The position numbers and the translations under genes were made by a program. DNA of 45,849 nucleotides from Microcoleus sp. CSU_2_2 (lineage in GTDB: Bacteria > Cyanobacteriota > Cyanobacteriia > Cyanobacteriales > Microcoleaceae), in assembly GCA_012035135.1 (NCBI GenBank), contig JAAUPI010000011.1, forward strand, positions 1-45,849. The letters are read 5' to 3'. Positions 24,583 to 33,526 of this stretch are shown here, in pieces; the stretch's first letter is position 1; every line of letters starts with the position of its first letter. Below the pieces are notes generated by a model. It saw only the letters and a list, made by a program, of their open reading frames with translations, searched no databases and had not been told where the DNA came from.

Positions 24583-25512
24583 TTAGCATTCCCAATATCC
24601 CGCAGGCATTTCAGCATCCGTAAAAATTGGCAGTGCTTCCCAATTATTCACCCATTCCCCCAATTCACCAACATTTTTTAGCTGAAGCGAGTGTTCGATT
24701 AACGAAAATCCCCAATTGTGGAAATCTTGAAGAATTTCGGCTTTCAAAAAAATTTCATTGGCATCTAGTTCAAGAGCATTAGTAGCCATGACAACGCTAT
24801 TACCAGTTTCAAAATTGCATATATAAACTCGTGCAAATACACTTTGAATCGTTTTCACCGCTGCCGCATTAAACTCTGGCTTGTGAAAAAGATGAACAAC
24901 TGCAACGCCTGCAATTGATAAATATTCTTTGCATAATCGGTAAAACTCTTGCGTTACCAATCTGTAGGGCATATAGCCACTGCCGAAACCAGCATCAACG
25001 ATAATTATATCGTATTTTGCTGAGGAAATTTGTTGAGCTAGATATTCGCGTCCGTCTTGAATGACAACTTTCAGCCTATCATCTAATTGAATGCCAAAAA
25101 ACTTTTGAGCAGCTTCGACAATTATGGGATCGAGATCAGTACATTCGATCGTAGCGCCTGCGAAATAGTGGTGAAAAAACCTGGGAATAGTGCCGCCACC
25201 AAAGCCGATAACATAAATTTTTTGGGGTTGACTGTTCCAGATTAAGGCTAGCAGCACTGCTGCGGCATAGGGAAAGATTAAACTGAGCGGATTGTTTAAG
25301 TCTAAAATGGATTGAGCGACATTTGTGCTTAAGGTTTTTCGATCGACTAAAAGCAGCATAAGTATGGATTTGACTTTTTTAACAGCAATGCAGTTATCTC
25401 CTGAAATGTGCTGCTGAAAAATGATGCCATCGGGCTGTTGATGCAGCCAACCGATTTGTCGATAAATAGCATCTAAATTGGTAGTTTGCCAATTGCTTTG
25501 GTAATCGCTCAT
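24583..25512 (-). CDS. Spermidine synthase-like methyltransferase-fold protein
   Basis: The 309-residue protein has a Rossmann core: 'KIYVIGFGGGTIPRFF' (cofactor glycine loop), 'IECTDLDPIIVEAAQKFFG' (acidic residue), 'LKVVIQDGREYL' and 'YDIIIVDAGFGSGYMPYRLVTQEFY'. These match spermidine synthase family proteins. In true spermidine synthase the last motif carries an Asp pair for putrescine (typically DxxDP); here it reads DAGFGSGYMP, so polyamine synthesis is doubtful and a related aminopropyl- or methyltransferase is as likely. The N-terminal 100 residues form a small beta domain followed by hydrophobic stretch 'LSLIFPYAAAVLLALIW'. The start codon touches a 15-bp perfect inverted repeat (25512). 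Confidence 0.78.
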   Translation of the reverse strand: MSDYQSNWQTTNLDAIYRQIGWLHQQPDGIIFQQHISGDNCIAVKKVKSILMLLLVDRKTLSTNVAQSILDLNNPLSLIFPYAAAVLLALIWNSQPQKIYVIGFGGGTIPRFFHHYFAGATIECTDLDPIIVEAAQKFFGIQLDDRLKVVIQDGREYLAQQISSAKYDIIIVDAGFGSGYMPYRLVTQEFYRLCKEYLSIAGVAVVHLFHKPEFNAAAVKTIQSVFARVYICNFETGNSVVMATNALELDANEIFLKAEILQDFHNWGFSLIEHSLQLKNVGELGEWVNNWEALPIFTDAEMPAGYWEC

Positions 25513-25622
25513 AAGCTGTTGTGCATCTAGATTGTCTATGATACTAGACGGGGAGAGGGGGAGAGGATTTGACGATTTTTGATATGAAATCGAAATCTAC
25601 AATTTAAATGCACAACAGCTTA
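25512..25622. repeat. 111-bp element with perfect 15-bp inverted ends
   Basis: TAAGCTGTTGTGCAT (25512-25526) is the exact reverse complement of 25608-25622, and ATTGT/ACAAT extends the match after a 4-base mismatch. The left end begins at the start codon of the spermidine-synthase-like gene, so the element forms its 5' leader. It is a likely small MITE or dispersed palindrome. Confidence 0.7.
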
Positions 25623-25682
25623 ATTACTTCAAACCTAATAATAGGGCAATTCCGGCGATCGCCGATCGATCGAATCTATAAA

Positions 25683-25715
25683 TTAGGGTTCCGGGTGTTG
25701 TACTCGGAACCCTAA
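25683..25715 (-). terminator. Hairpin downstream of tRNA-Leu, possible terminator
   Basis: TTAGGGTTCCG (25683-25693) pairs perfectly with 25705-25715 (11 bp, 11-base loop). It lies 23 bp beyond the tRNA 3' end. The following T content is modest (TTTATAG), so termination is likely but not certain. Confidence 0.5.
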
Positions 25716-25737
25716 ACTTATCAAGCTTTTCTAGGAG

Positions 25738-25819
25738 TGGGCGGGGAGAGAATCGAACTCTCATACCTTTCGGTGTCAGATTTTGAGTCTGATGCGTCTA
25801 CCAATTTCGCCACCCGCCC
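25738..25819 (-). tRNA. tRNA-Leu (anticodon CAA)
   Basis: On the minus strand an 82-nt gene folds as a class II tRNA. The acceptor GGGCGGG (25819-25813) pairs with CCCGCCC (25745-25739), with discriminator A. The D-loop contains AAATTGGTAGACGC. The anticodon stem TCAGA/TCTGA encloses CTCAAAA, so the anticodon is CAA, which reads UUG. There is an extra arm around CACCGAAAGGTA and a T arm GAGAGTTCGATTCTCTC. CCA is not encoded. Its first 22 bases overlap the end of the upstream M48 peptidase frame, which takes its stop codon from the D-loop TAG. Confidence 0.95.
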
Positions 25820-26667
25820 TTGTGGTTGGCTTTACCATCATAACACACCGATCGATTTTGCACAAGAGATTCATAATCTTTTGAACTTGCCCATCGATCG
25901 ATCTCCCTAGCCCGCAATACTGGTACAGGATGGGACAACTGAGCTGTCTGAGCCTGTTTGAGCATTTCTCCTAACTGAGAAGTGCTGATATCGTCGTAAG
26001 CCCGCGCTTGCGCCAAAAAGGCATCCACATTTAGTTTGGGAGCTAAAGCCGGCGAACCTCCAGCCAGTTTCATCAGCACCGATGCTACCACTTTCGGGTC
26101 TTGGGTGGCGAGCAAAGCCGCGCGATCGCACGTAAATTCGGCACACCGCAACCATTCCAAAATTTGCGCCTGTAAGCCCTGCACTAGCAGAGTACCCCAA
26201 GGCGAAACTTGACCCGCAGCCAAGACGATTAAATTAGCCAGAGTCAGGTAAACTCCGTGTTCGCACTTTAAATGCCCCAACTCGTGAGCAATTACCGCCT
26301 GAATTTCTGCCTCCGTCAGCAAATCGATTAACGAAGTGTGCATTACCACAAAAGGCTGCTTTCCTCGCATCGCGAAGGTATAAGCATTCGGCATCGGATG
26401 CTGGCGCACGTAAAGCTGTGGCACTTCTAAATCGAGAGTTTTGCAGGCATCCAGCAGCAAGTGATGGAGGTGGGGCAGTTGATTTTCGCCTACTTGGACG
26501 CTGGCAGCCAGATTTTCGAGCATGAAAAACTGTTCGCCAAGTTGTCCCAGCAACTGCCGCACCATCAAATCCAGACCCGGCAGTTGTTTGAGAGTATTTG
26601 TAGCTTCCAAATCCAGCGGGTGGCGAAATTGGTCTGCTTTTAGGCCGATTAGCGGTATGTTTGACAT
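25798..26667 (-). CDS. M48 family metallopeptidase
   Basis: This 289-residue protein has the zinc motif 'AVIAHELGHLKCEHG' (His128, Glu129, His132) and the third ligand Glu177 in 'CAEFTCDRAALLA'. Those mark the M48 (HtpX/Ste24-like) family. A hydrophobic segment follows the active site ('LTLANLIVLAAGQVSPWGTLLV'), suggesting membrane association. Members are thought to act in membrane protein quality control. The last codons (KGGWRNW) run into the tRNA-Leu gene and the stop is TAG in the D-loop, so the native C-terminus probably ended earlier, near 'DYESLVQ'. The peptidase and tRNA must share a transcript or compete for it. Confidence 0.88.
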   Translation of the reverse strand: MSNIPLIGLKADQFRHPLDLEATNTLKQLPGLDLMVRQLLGQLGEQFFMLENLAASVQVGENQLPHLHHLLLDACKTLDLEVPQLYVRQHPMPNAYTFAMRGKQPFVVMHTSLIDLLTEAEIQAVIAHELGHLKCEHGVYLTLANLIVLAAGQVSPWGTLLVQGLQAQILEWLRCAEFTCDRAALLATQDPKVVASVLMKLAGGSPALAPKLNVDAFLAQARAYDDISTSQLGEMLKQAQTAQLSHPVPVLRAREIDRWASSKDYESLVQNRSVCYDGKANHKGGWRNW

Positions 26668-26679
26668 TTTAGTAATTAG

Positions 26680-26792
26680 TTAACACTTAACAGTTAACCG
26701 CCGACTGTCAACAGTTAACCGTCAACACTTCGACAAGCTCAGTGACCCCTGTCAACTTGTCAACTGTCAACTGTCAACTGTCAACTGCCTAC
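26680..26792. repeat. CAACTGT heptamer arrays between M48 peptidase and murA
   Basis: AACAGTTAACCG and GTCAACAGTTAACCG units are followed by a CTTCGACAAGCTCAGTGAC module and four tandem CAACTGT copies around 26758-26786. No gene is present. Both flanking genes are on the minus strand, so the array is the 3' region of murA. Confidence 0.75.
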
Positions 26793-26795
26793 TGA

Positions 26796-28184
26796 CTACT
26801 TTAAACCCGATCGCACTGGTTCGACAGGAGCCTCAGCATTAGCTGGTTCTCCTTCTTTCACGCGCTGCAATTTAGCGCCCAATTTTTGCAACTTGACCTC
26901 CAACTGTTCGTAGCCACGGTCTAAATGCTGCAAGCTGCTGATAGTTGTGACACCATCTGCTGCTAGTCCCGCCAGCACCAAAGCGGCCGATGCGCGCAAA
27001 TCCGTTGCTATCACCGGCGCCCCTGACAGTCGCGCCACCCCGCGCACTACGGCTACATTGCCTTTGACGCGAATGTCGGCCCCCATGCGGTTGAGTTCTG
27101 CTACGTGGCGCAAGCGATTCTCAAACACGGTTTCTTTGATGATGCTGTCTCCTTCACTCAGCGTCAGCAAAGCCATAAACTGAGCTTGCATATCTGTGGG
27201 GAAACCCGGATAAGGCAGGGTTTCGATGTCTGTGGCGGAGTGAGTCCGACCCGGAACTATCCGCATAATGTCGGGAGATTCCACAATAATTTTGGCTCCC
27301 ATTGTCTGTAATTTGGCAATTACGGCGGTTAGGTGGTCGGGAATTATCGGCGACAGACTGATTTCTGAGTGAGTGATAGCTCCTGCTACTAAAAATGTTC
27401 CGGCTTCGATGCGATCGGGAATAATCGGATAATCTACAGAGTGTAGTTTGGGAACTCCCGAAATGACGATCGTATTTGTACCTGCGCCCTGAATTTTTGC
27501 TCCCATTGCGCGACAGAAATTCGCCAAATCCGCGACTTCCGGCTCTTGGGCCGCATTTTCAATGACGGTTTCTCCCTCGGCTAAAGTAGCCGCCATCATC
27601 AAAGTTTCTGTTGCTCCCACGCTGGGGTAATCTAAATAAATTTTCGCTCCTTTCAAGCGCTTGTTTGGCCCTTTGACGTAGGCGTGTACCGTCCCGTGGT
27701 CGATGTGGACTTCGGCGCCGAGAGCTTGCAGGCCCCGAACGTGGAGTTCGACCGGTCGGGCGCCGATGGCGCAACCTCCGGGTAAGGGGACTTTGGCAAA
27801 TCCCAGGCGCGCTAGGAGTGGCCCGATAATGAAGAAACTGGCCCGGAGTTGGCTAACTAATTCGTAAGGGGCTTGAGCGTCTATCAGTTGACTGGCGTTG
27901 ATTTCTAAAACATCCGCGTTCTGCTCGATTTTGACTCCCACAGCCGCCAGAATTTGAGCCATGAGGGCAACATCGACTAGGGAGGGAACATTGCGGAGGC
28001 GGCAATCGTCTGAACACAGCAGCGCACCGGCCATGACTACTAAGGCAGAGTTTTTGGCGCCACTGATTTTGACGTGTCCTTTCAGGGGTTCGCGGCCCCA
28101 AATTTGTAATACTTGTTGGTCGCTTTCGGGTGAAGCTGACAGATTGGATGTGTTCGGAGCTGGTGTAATGGGCTTGCCCTCCAT
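26796..28184 (-). CDS. murA: UDP-N-acetylglucosamine 1-carboxyvinyltransferase
   Basis: This 462-residue protein shows the EPSP-synthase fold of MurA: '[21 protein letters not shown]' (Lys44-Asn45), '[17 protein letters not shown]' and '[20 protein letters not shown]', where Cys138 is the catalytic cysteine targeted by fosfomycin. Later marks include '[19 protein letters not shown]', '[16 protein letters not shown]' and '[15 protein letters not shown]'. It transfers enolpyruvate from PEP to UDP-GlcNAc, the first committed step of peptidoglycan synthesis. About 25 extra residues at the N-terminus and 20 at the C-terminus are low-complexity. It is divergent from smc across a 310-bp spacer. Confidence 0.95.
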   Translation of the reverse strand: MEGKPITPAPNTSNLSASPESDQQVLQIWGREPLKGHVKISGAKNSALVVMAGALLCSDDCRLRNVPSLVDVALMAQILAAVGVKIEQNADVLEINASQLIDAQAPYELVSQLRASFFIIGPLLARLGFAKVPLPGGCAIGARPVELHVRGLQALGAEVHIDHGTVHAYVKGPNKRLKGAKIYLDYPSVGATETLMMAATLAEGETVIENAAQEPEVADLANFCRAMGAKIQGAGTNTIVISGVPKLHSVDYPIIPDRIEAGTFLVAGAITHSEISLSPIIPDHLTAVIAKLQTMGAKIIVESPDIMRIVPGRTHSATDIETLPYPGFPTDMQAQFMALLTLSEGDSIIKETVFENRLRHVAELNRMGADIRVKGNVAVVRGVARLSGAPVIATDLRASAALVLAGLAADGVTTISSLQHLDRGYEQLEVKLQKLGAKLQRVKEGEPANAEAPVEPVRSGLK

Positions 28185-28408
28185 ATTGGTTTGGTTACTT
28201 TATACATTATTAATTTTGGTTTCGATTTTACCGGAAAGTTTTTATATGTCTAGGGGTGTATGGATACAATTTTAGGGATGAAGTTGACTAAATGCCTTCG
28301 GGGTGAGGCTTTCAGGTTCGATCGCCCAAATGCTTTCGATTGTCTTCTATTTAATAAACGGCATCAAAATTTACAGTTTGTTCGTGGCTTTCGGTTTGGT
28401 CGATAGAC

Positions 28409-28522
28409 ATGGCGAAAGTTGAAACATTATTCATCAATGAGCGTGGTTGTGTTACCTTTGAACAACTACTCAGGGCCAAAGCTAGTCGTAGCATATGGTT
28501 CACATCAAGCGAATCGAACTAA
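28409..28522 (+). CDS. Possible 37-residue upstream ORF overlapping the smc start
   Basis: The frame opens at ATG 28409 and reads 'MAKVETLFINERGCVTFEQL...', ending at TAA 28520-28522, 25 bases inside smc. Composition is protein-like, but there is no clear Shine-Dalgarno. The overlap would allow translational coupling with smc. It may equally be chance; the rest of the 28185-28494 spacer shows no gene. Confidence 0.25.
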   Translation: MAKVETLFINERGCVTFEQLLRAKASRSIWFTSSESN

Positions 28523-31500
28523 CTAACTTTAAATCTTTTGGCGGCACGACGGCGATTCCCGTGCTGCCCGGTTTTACTGTGGTTTCGGGGCCCAACGGTT
28601 CTGGCAAATCCAATATCCTCGATGCTTTGCTGTTTTGTCTGGGACTTTCGACTTCTAAGGGGATGCGGGCTGAACGGTTGCCAGATTTGGTGAACAGCGC
28701 CCAAAACAAGCGCGGTACGATCGAAGCTAGCGTGACTGCAACATTCGCTCTCGAAGGTGTCGGAGATGAATGGTTTGCTGAGGATGAGGATGAGGATGAG
28801 AACGAGGATGAGAGAGAAGATGCAGCGGATGAGTTGTCTCAAGCAGCAGTAGATGCGATCGAAATCGCAGAAACTCTGGAACATAACGGACAATCACCTA
28901 CCAATTCAACATCGTCAGATGAGTTGTCTGAAGCCGAAGTAGCAGCGCTCGAAATTCCCGAAACTCAGCCGCATAACAGGAAATCATCTACCAATCGAAA
29001 ATCGAAAATCCCAAATCTAAAATCGGCTGATGAGTGGAGCGTGACGAGGAAACTGCGCGTGACTCGTCAAGGTACTTATACTTCAAATTATTATATTAAT
29101 GGCGAACCTTGCACGCTGACTCAACTGCACGAACAGCTAAACCGTTTGCGAATTTATCCTGAAGGTTATAATGTCGTTTTGCAAGGGGACGTTACTAGCA
29201 TTATTTCGATGAATTCTAAGGAACGCCGAGAAATCATTGATGAGTTGGCGGGGGTGGCTCAGTTCGATCGCAAAATATCCCTGGCTAGGCAGAAGTTGGA
29301 TGAAGTTAAGGATGTGGAAGAACGCAGCCGGATTGTGGAAAAAGAGCTGATTTCTCAGCGCGACAGGCTGGCGAGCGATCGTACAAAAGCGGAAAAATAT
29401 CAAAAGCTGCGGGCGGAATTTCAAGAAAAATCTCAGTGGGAAATTGTGCTGAAATTCCAGCAGTTGCAGAAGCAAGAATGGAAGCTGCGAGAACAAATCG
29501 AAGCGGGCGATCGTAATTCTGCTTCTCTTACCGAACAAGTGCAAACAATTAACCTGCAAATTCAAGCAGCAACCGCAGAACTTGACGCGCTGAATGCCCG
29601 CGTTAAAGCTTTGGGAGAATCGGAATTGTTGGCTTTGCAATCGACGATTGCTACTCAGGAAGCTGAAAAGCGACAGTTGCAAAACCGCAAGCAGGATTTG
29701 GAAAACACGGCTGGGCAATTGGCTGGTAGCATAGCACAAACCGAGCAAGAAATTCGGCAGTACAGGCAAAGTTTGGAGCAAATAGAGATCGAAATATCTT
29801 ATGTTAATTCTCAGCAAGGAAGTTTGCAAGAACAGCGGGATGAAGCTCAACAAATTTTAGATAAAAATCGGGGAGTTGCCAATGCGATCGCCTCGACTGC
29901 GGAAGCTTGGGTGCAGCAGCAAACGGAACTTCACCGCCAAATCGAAACATTTCAGCAAAGTTTGGAACCGCAACGCGCGGAACAAGCGGCGGTAAATGAA
30001 AGAATCGATCGCCTACAAAGTCAAATTCAAGAACAAGAGCGATCTTTGCAAGTATTAGAACAGGATATCGCCTCGAAAACAGTTCAGGAATACGACCTTT
30101 TGGCAGCTCAAAAAATTGCCACGGGGCAAGTAAAATCCCTAGATAGTCTTGCAGCAGAAGCAGAACAAGAACTCAAACTCCAGCAGGAAACTCAAACTCG
30201 TTTGCTGGAAGAACAGCGAGAAAGACAGCGCAAATTAGATAAGTTAGAAGTGCAGTTTCAAGCACTCCAAGAAGCGACAGGCACTTTTACGGCAAAAATT
30301 GTCGTGCAAAGTGGCATTGGCGGAATTTGCGGGCTGGTGGCTCAATTAGGTAGGGTGGAACCGCGCTATCAATTAGCTTTGGAAATTGCGGCGGGCGCTC
30401 GCATGGGAAATATGGTAGTAGAAGATGACAGCGTAGCGGCGGCGGCGATTGAATTGCTGAAACAAAAACGGGCGGGAAGGATGACGTTTTTGCCAATGAA
30501 TAAAATTAGGGGCGGCAGATTTTCGGTGAATCAAAATTTGCGCAGCGCCGCTGGATTTGTGGATTGTGCTGTGAATTTGATTGACTGCGATGCGCGGTAC
30601 GATGAAATTTTTGCTCATGTTTTTGGCAGTACGGTTGTGTTTAGCAATCTCAGTGATGCCCGCCGCTATTTGGGACAGTACCGGATTGTCACTTTGGATG
30701 GGGAAATTTTGGAGACGAGCGGGGCAATGACTGGCGGAAGTTCCAGCAATCGATCGACCTTGCATTTTGGTACGGTTGATGTTAATGAGGCGCAGGTTGA
30801 AGCAAGGACGATTGCTGTTTTGCAAGAAAGGTTGGAGGAAATTGAACGGATTTTGGTAAGGTGCAAAATTGCGATCGACAACGCATCTGTTGCTGTCAAA
30901 ACTCGCAGTCAAGAATTGATGGAAGCCAAACAAAATTTGCGCGAAAATCAGTTGCGGCTGGAACAGTTGGCGGCAGAAACTAAGAGTTTGCAAGGACAGC
31001 AGGAACAAGTACGATCGCAAATTGCCAAAAATACTCAGGAATTAACTAATTCGCGAGAAAGATTGCAGTTGCTGGAACGGGAATTGCCCGTACAGGAAAC
31101 TCAATTGCAGCAGTACCGCCAAACTTTGGCGCAGTTGGAAGAGTCGAACAGTCACAGCGAATGGCAGCAAATGCAATCGGGTCTCCGCACTCTGGAATCG
31201 CAACTGCAAGAGCGAGAATTAGCTCTCAGAAACGTCCAGCAGCGCCTTGTAGACTTAGAAAATCAATTCGGGCGTTTGTCAGAGAAAATTAAAGAAGGCA
31301 GCGAGAAGTTGCAGGAATGGCAAATGCAGCAACTTACTTGCGCGGAGGCGATCGATCGTATAATTGAGCAGCAGTCGGCAATACAGCAGCAAATTGCCGA
31401 AGCGAAGGCGGCAGTGGGTGAAATTGAAGAAAAATTGGGCGTCCAAAAGGGAGAACGCGATGGAGCCGAATCGAACTTGCGAGAACAGCATTTAGCCAAA

Positions 31501-32289
31501 CAACAGTTACAATGGCAGTTGCAAAAACTCAATGAAAGCCAGCACGAACGGCGGGAACAATTAGCCGCAGTCCGCGATTTATTGGCAAGCCAGCGCGCTG
31601 AAATGCCCGATCCAGTGCCAGAAATTCCCGAAGATGTTCAGAAGGTAAATTTGACAGAATTGCAGCAAGAATTAAAGTCGATCGGCAAACGAATTCAAGC
31701 CTTAGAGCCGGTGAATATGTTAGCATTAGAAGAGTACAACCGCACTCAAGAACGCCTGCAAGAATTGAGTCAAAAATTGACGACTTTAGAAGGAGAACGG
31801 ACGGAACTGTTGTTGAGGATCGAAAACTTTACTACTCTCAGGCGGCGTGCTTTTAAAGAAGCTTTTGACGCCGTTAACGAAAACTTCCAAACGATTTTTG
31901 CCGAACTTTCTGAAGGCGACGGCTACCTCCAGCTAGACGACCAGGAAGACCCCTTCAGCAGCGGCTTGAATTTGGTTGCCCACCCGAAAGGCAAACCCGT
32001 GCAGCGACTGGCTTCCATGTCCGGTGGTGAAAAATCTTTGACGGCGCTGAGTTTTATTTTTGCGCTGCAACGCTACCGCCCATCTACGTTCTATGCTTTT
32101 GACGAAGTGGATATGTTTCTGGATGGGGCAAATGTGGAGCGATTAGCTAGAATGATAAAGCGACAGTCTGAACAAGCCCAGTTTATTGTTGTGAGTTTGC
32201 GGCGACCTATGATTCAATCGGCTGAGCGTACAATTGGTGTTACTCAAGCACGGGGAGCTTATACTCAAGTCATAGGACTGAAGTTATAG
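28495..32289 (+). CDS. smc: Chromosome segregation protein SMC
   Basis: This 1264-residue protein has the complete SMC plan: N-terminal head with Walker A 'GPNGSGKSNILDALLF' (from residue 33), two long coiled coils, a hinge around residues 600-740 ('GIGGICGLVAQLGRVEPRYQLALEIAAGARMGNMVV'), and a C-terminal head with signature 'LASMSGGEKSLTALSFIFAL' and Walker B 'YAFDEVDMFLDGANV'. It compacts and separates replicated chromosomes. It is about 70-90 residues longer than most because of an acidic insert (residues about 93-181) in the N-terminal head. The insert contains a 30-residue duplication (112-140 and 142-170) and ends in a segment encoded by an intergenic-type repeat. The insert is flanked by Asp-Glu-Trp on both sides. 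Confidence 0.95.
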   Translation: MVHIKRIELTNFKSFGGTTAIPVLPGFTVVSGPNGSGKSNILDALLFCLGLSTSKGMRAERLPDLVNSAQNKRGTIEASVTATFALEGVGDEWFAEDEDEDENEDEREDAADELSQAAVDAIEIAETLEHNGQSPTNSTSSDELSEAEVAALEIPETQPHNRKSSTNRKSKIPNLKSADEWSVTRKLRVTRQGTYTSNYYINGEPCTLTQLHEQLNRLRIYPEGYNVVLQGDVTSIISMNSKERREIIDELAGVAQFDRKISLARQKLDEVKDVEERSRIVEKELISQRDRLASDRTKAEKYQKLRAEFQEKSQWEIVLKFQQLQKQEWKLREQIEAGDRNSASLTEQVQTINLQIQAATAELDALNARVKALGESELLALQSTIATQEAEKRQLQNRKQDLENTAGQLAGSIAQTEQEIRQYRQSLEQIEIEISYVNSQQGSLQEQRDEAQQILDKNRGVANAIASTAEAWVQQQTELHRQIETFQQSLEPQRAEQAAVNERIDRLQSQIQEQERSLQVLEQDIASKTVQEYDLLAAQKIATGQVKSLDSLAAEAEQELKLQQETQTRLLEEQRERQRKLDKLEVQFQALQEATGTFTAKIVVQSGIGGICGLVAQLGRVEPRYQLALEIAAGARMGNMVVEDDSVAAAAIELLKQKRAGRMTFLPMNKIRGGRFSVNQNLRSAAGFVDCAVNLIDCDARYDEIFAHVFGSTVVFSNLSDARRYLGQYRIVTLDGEILETSGAMTGGSSSNRSTLHFGTVDVNEAQVEARTIAVLQERLEEIERILVRCKIAIDNASVAVKTRSQELMEAKQNLRENQLRLEQLAAETKSLQGQQEQVRSQIAKNTQELTNSRERLQLLERELPVQETQLQQYRQTLAQLEESNSHSEWQQMQSGLRTLESQLQERELALRNVQQRLVDLENQFGRLSEKIKEGSEKLQEWQMQQLTCAEAIDRIIEQQSAIQQQIAEAKAAVGEIEEKLGVQKGERDGAESNLREQHLAKQQLQWQLQKLNESQHERREQLAAVRDLLASQRAEMPDPVPEIPEDVQKVNLTELQQELKSIGKRIQALEPVNMLALEEYNRTQERLQELSQKLTTLEGERTELLLRIENFTTLRRRAFKEAFDAVNENFQTIFAELSEGDGYLQLDDQEDPFSSGLNLVAHPKGKPVQRLASMSGGEKSLTALSFIFALQRYRPSTFYAFDEVDMFLDGANVERLARMIKRQSEQAQFIVVSLRRPMIQSAERTIGVTQARGAYTQVIGLKL

Positions 32290-32356
32290 TCCCGGAGTAT
32301 CTGTCGATCGCCGTGTTGAGTAATATATGTACTTAATAAATCAGGATTAGAGCTAG

Positions 32357-33364
32357 ATGACATCAGAACAAATCTGCCAACGCTCCGACATTCTCGGCAC
32401 TCAGGTAATCACCCGCGACAGAGGAAAACGCTTGGGGGTGGTCAGTCAATTGTGGGTGGACATCGACCGGCGGGAAGTTGTGGCGATCGGTCTGCGAGAT
32501 AATATATTTGCAGTCGCTGGAATGCCGAGGTTTATGTTCCTCAACAATGTCAGCGAAATCGGCGACGTGCTGTTGGTGGAAGATGAAAGCGCGATCGAAG
32601 ATGATGTTGATGTTGAAGTCTACAGCATTTTGATTAATAGCGAAGTGATTACCGAAACCGGGGAACTTTTGGGTAGGGTGCGGGGCTTTCGGTTCGACCC
32701 AGAAGACGGTAAGTTAGTTTCGATCGTCATTGCTTCTCTGGGAATCCCCCAAATTCCGGACCAAGTTCTCAGCACTTACGAGTTGGGAATTGAGGAAATT
32801 GTCAGCAGCGGCCCGAACCGTTTGATTGTGTTTGAAGGTTCCGAAGAAAGGCTCAGACAATTGTCTGTGGGCTTGTTGGAGCGCGTCGGCTTGGGACAAG
32901 CCCCTTGGGAACGCGACGAGGACGAACAAGGATATTATCCGAAACCTGTAGGTACGCCGAATCAATTAGGCCCGGGCGTGCGGATACCTGCGCCGGAAAT
33001 GCGCAGCAAAGTAGCACAGCCTGTAGTTGAGGAAGCTTGGGACGAGGATACGCAGTGGAATCGGCCTCCGGTGCGGCAGCCGATGCGGGCAGTGCAGCCG
33101 CAGCCAATCGACGATTACGAGGAATACGAAGAAGATAATTGGGGCGAGGAGGACGATTACGAGGAGGAGGAGTACGAGCAGAAGCAGTACGCTAGCTCTG
33201 AGAATTCTCGCGAAAAGAAACAGGCGATAGAGTATGAGTACGAGGATGATGTGGAGGCGGATGCTTGGGCGGACGATGAGGCGCCGAAGCCTTACAAGGC
33301 TCCTCGGGTGAATATTCCTGAGAAAACAAAGACTCCGGAGTACGAGGAGGAGGCGGGTTATTAG
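32357..33364 (+). CDS. PRC-barrel domain protein with acidic tail
   Basis: The first 170 residues contain two PRC-barrel-like segments: 'ILGTQVITRDRGKRLGVVSQLWVDIDRREVVAIGL' and 'INSEVITETGELLGRVRGFRFDPEDGKLVSIVIASLG'. They are followed by 'SSGPNRLIVFEGSEERLRQLS'. From about residue 215 onward the protein is disordered and very rich in Glu, Asp and Tyr ('DDYEEYEEDNWGEEDDYEEEEYEQ'). PRC barrels bind RNA, ribosome-assembly partners or photosynthetic complexes; which applies here is unknown. It follows smc by 67 bp on the same strand, so the two may be co-transcribed. No signal peptide is seen. Confidence 0.85.
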   Translation: MTSEQICQRSDILGTQVITRDRGKRLGVVSQLWVDIDRREVVAIGLRDNIFAVAGMPRFMFLNNVSEIGDVLLVEDESAIEDDVDVEVYSILINSEVITETGELLGRVRGFRFDPEDGKLVSIVIASLGIPQIPDQVLSTYELGIEEIVSSGPNRLIVFEGSEERLRQLSVGLLERVGLGQAPWERDEDEQGYYPKPVGTPNQLGPGVRIPAPEMRSKVAQPVVEEAWDEDTQWNRPPVRQPMRAVQPQPIDDYEEYEEDNWGEEDDYEEEEYEQKQYASSENSREKKQAIEYEYEDDVEADAWADDEAPKPYKAPRVNIPEKTKTPEYEEEAGY

Positions 33365-33526
33365 GAATTAATCAATTGGTTGAAACCGATATTTTGCACC
33401 AATGTCAGCAACGGGCTTCTAGCCCGTTCCACAAGACAGTTTATTTTTGGGGAACGTCAAGAACGGCAAGATGTGAGTTTCAACCAATATTTTGTAGATT
33501 ACGATCGACTAATTATAAAATAAATC

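Noticed and set aside
29137..29853. A 238-residue minus-strand frame inside smc
   Set aside because: It is antisense to a clear SMC coiled-coil region; its Leu/Phe-rich composition is the complement of Gln/Glu codons.
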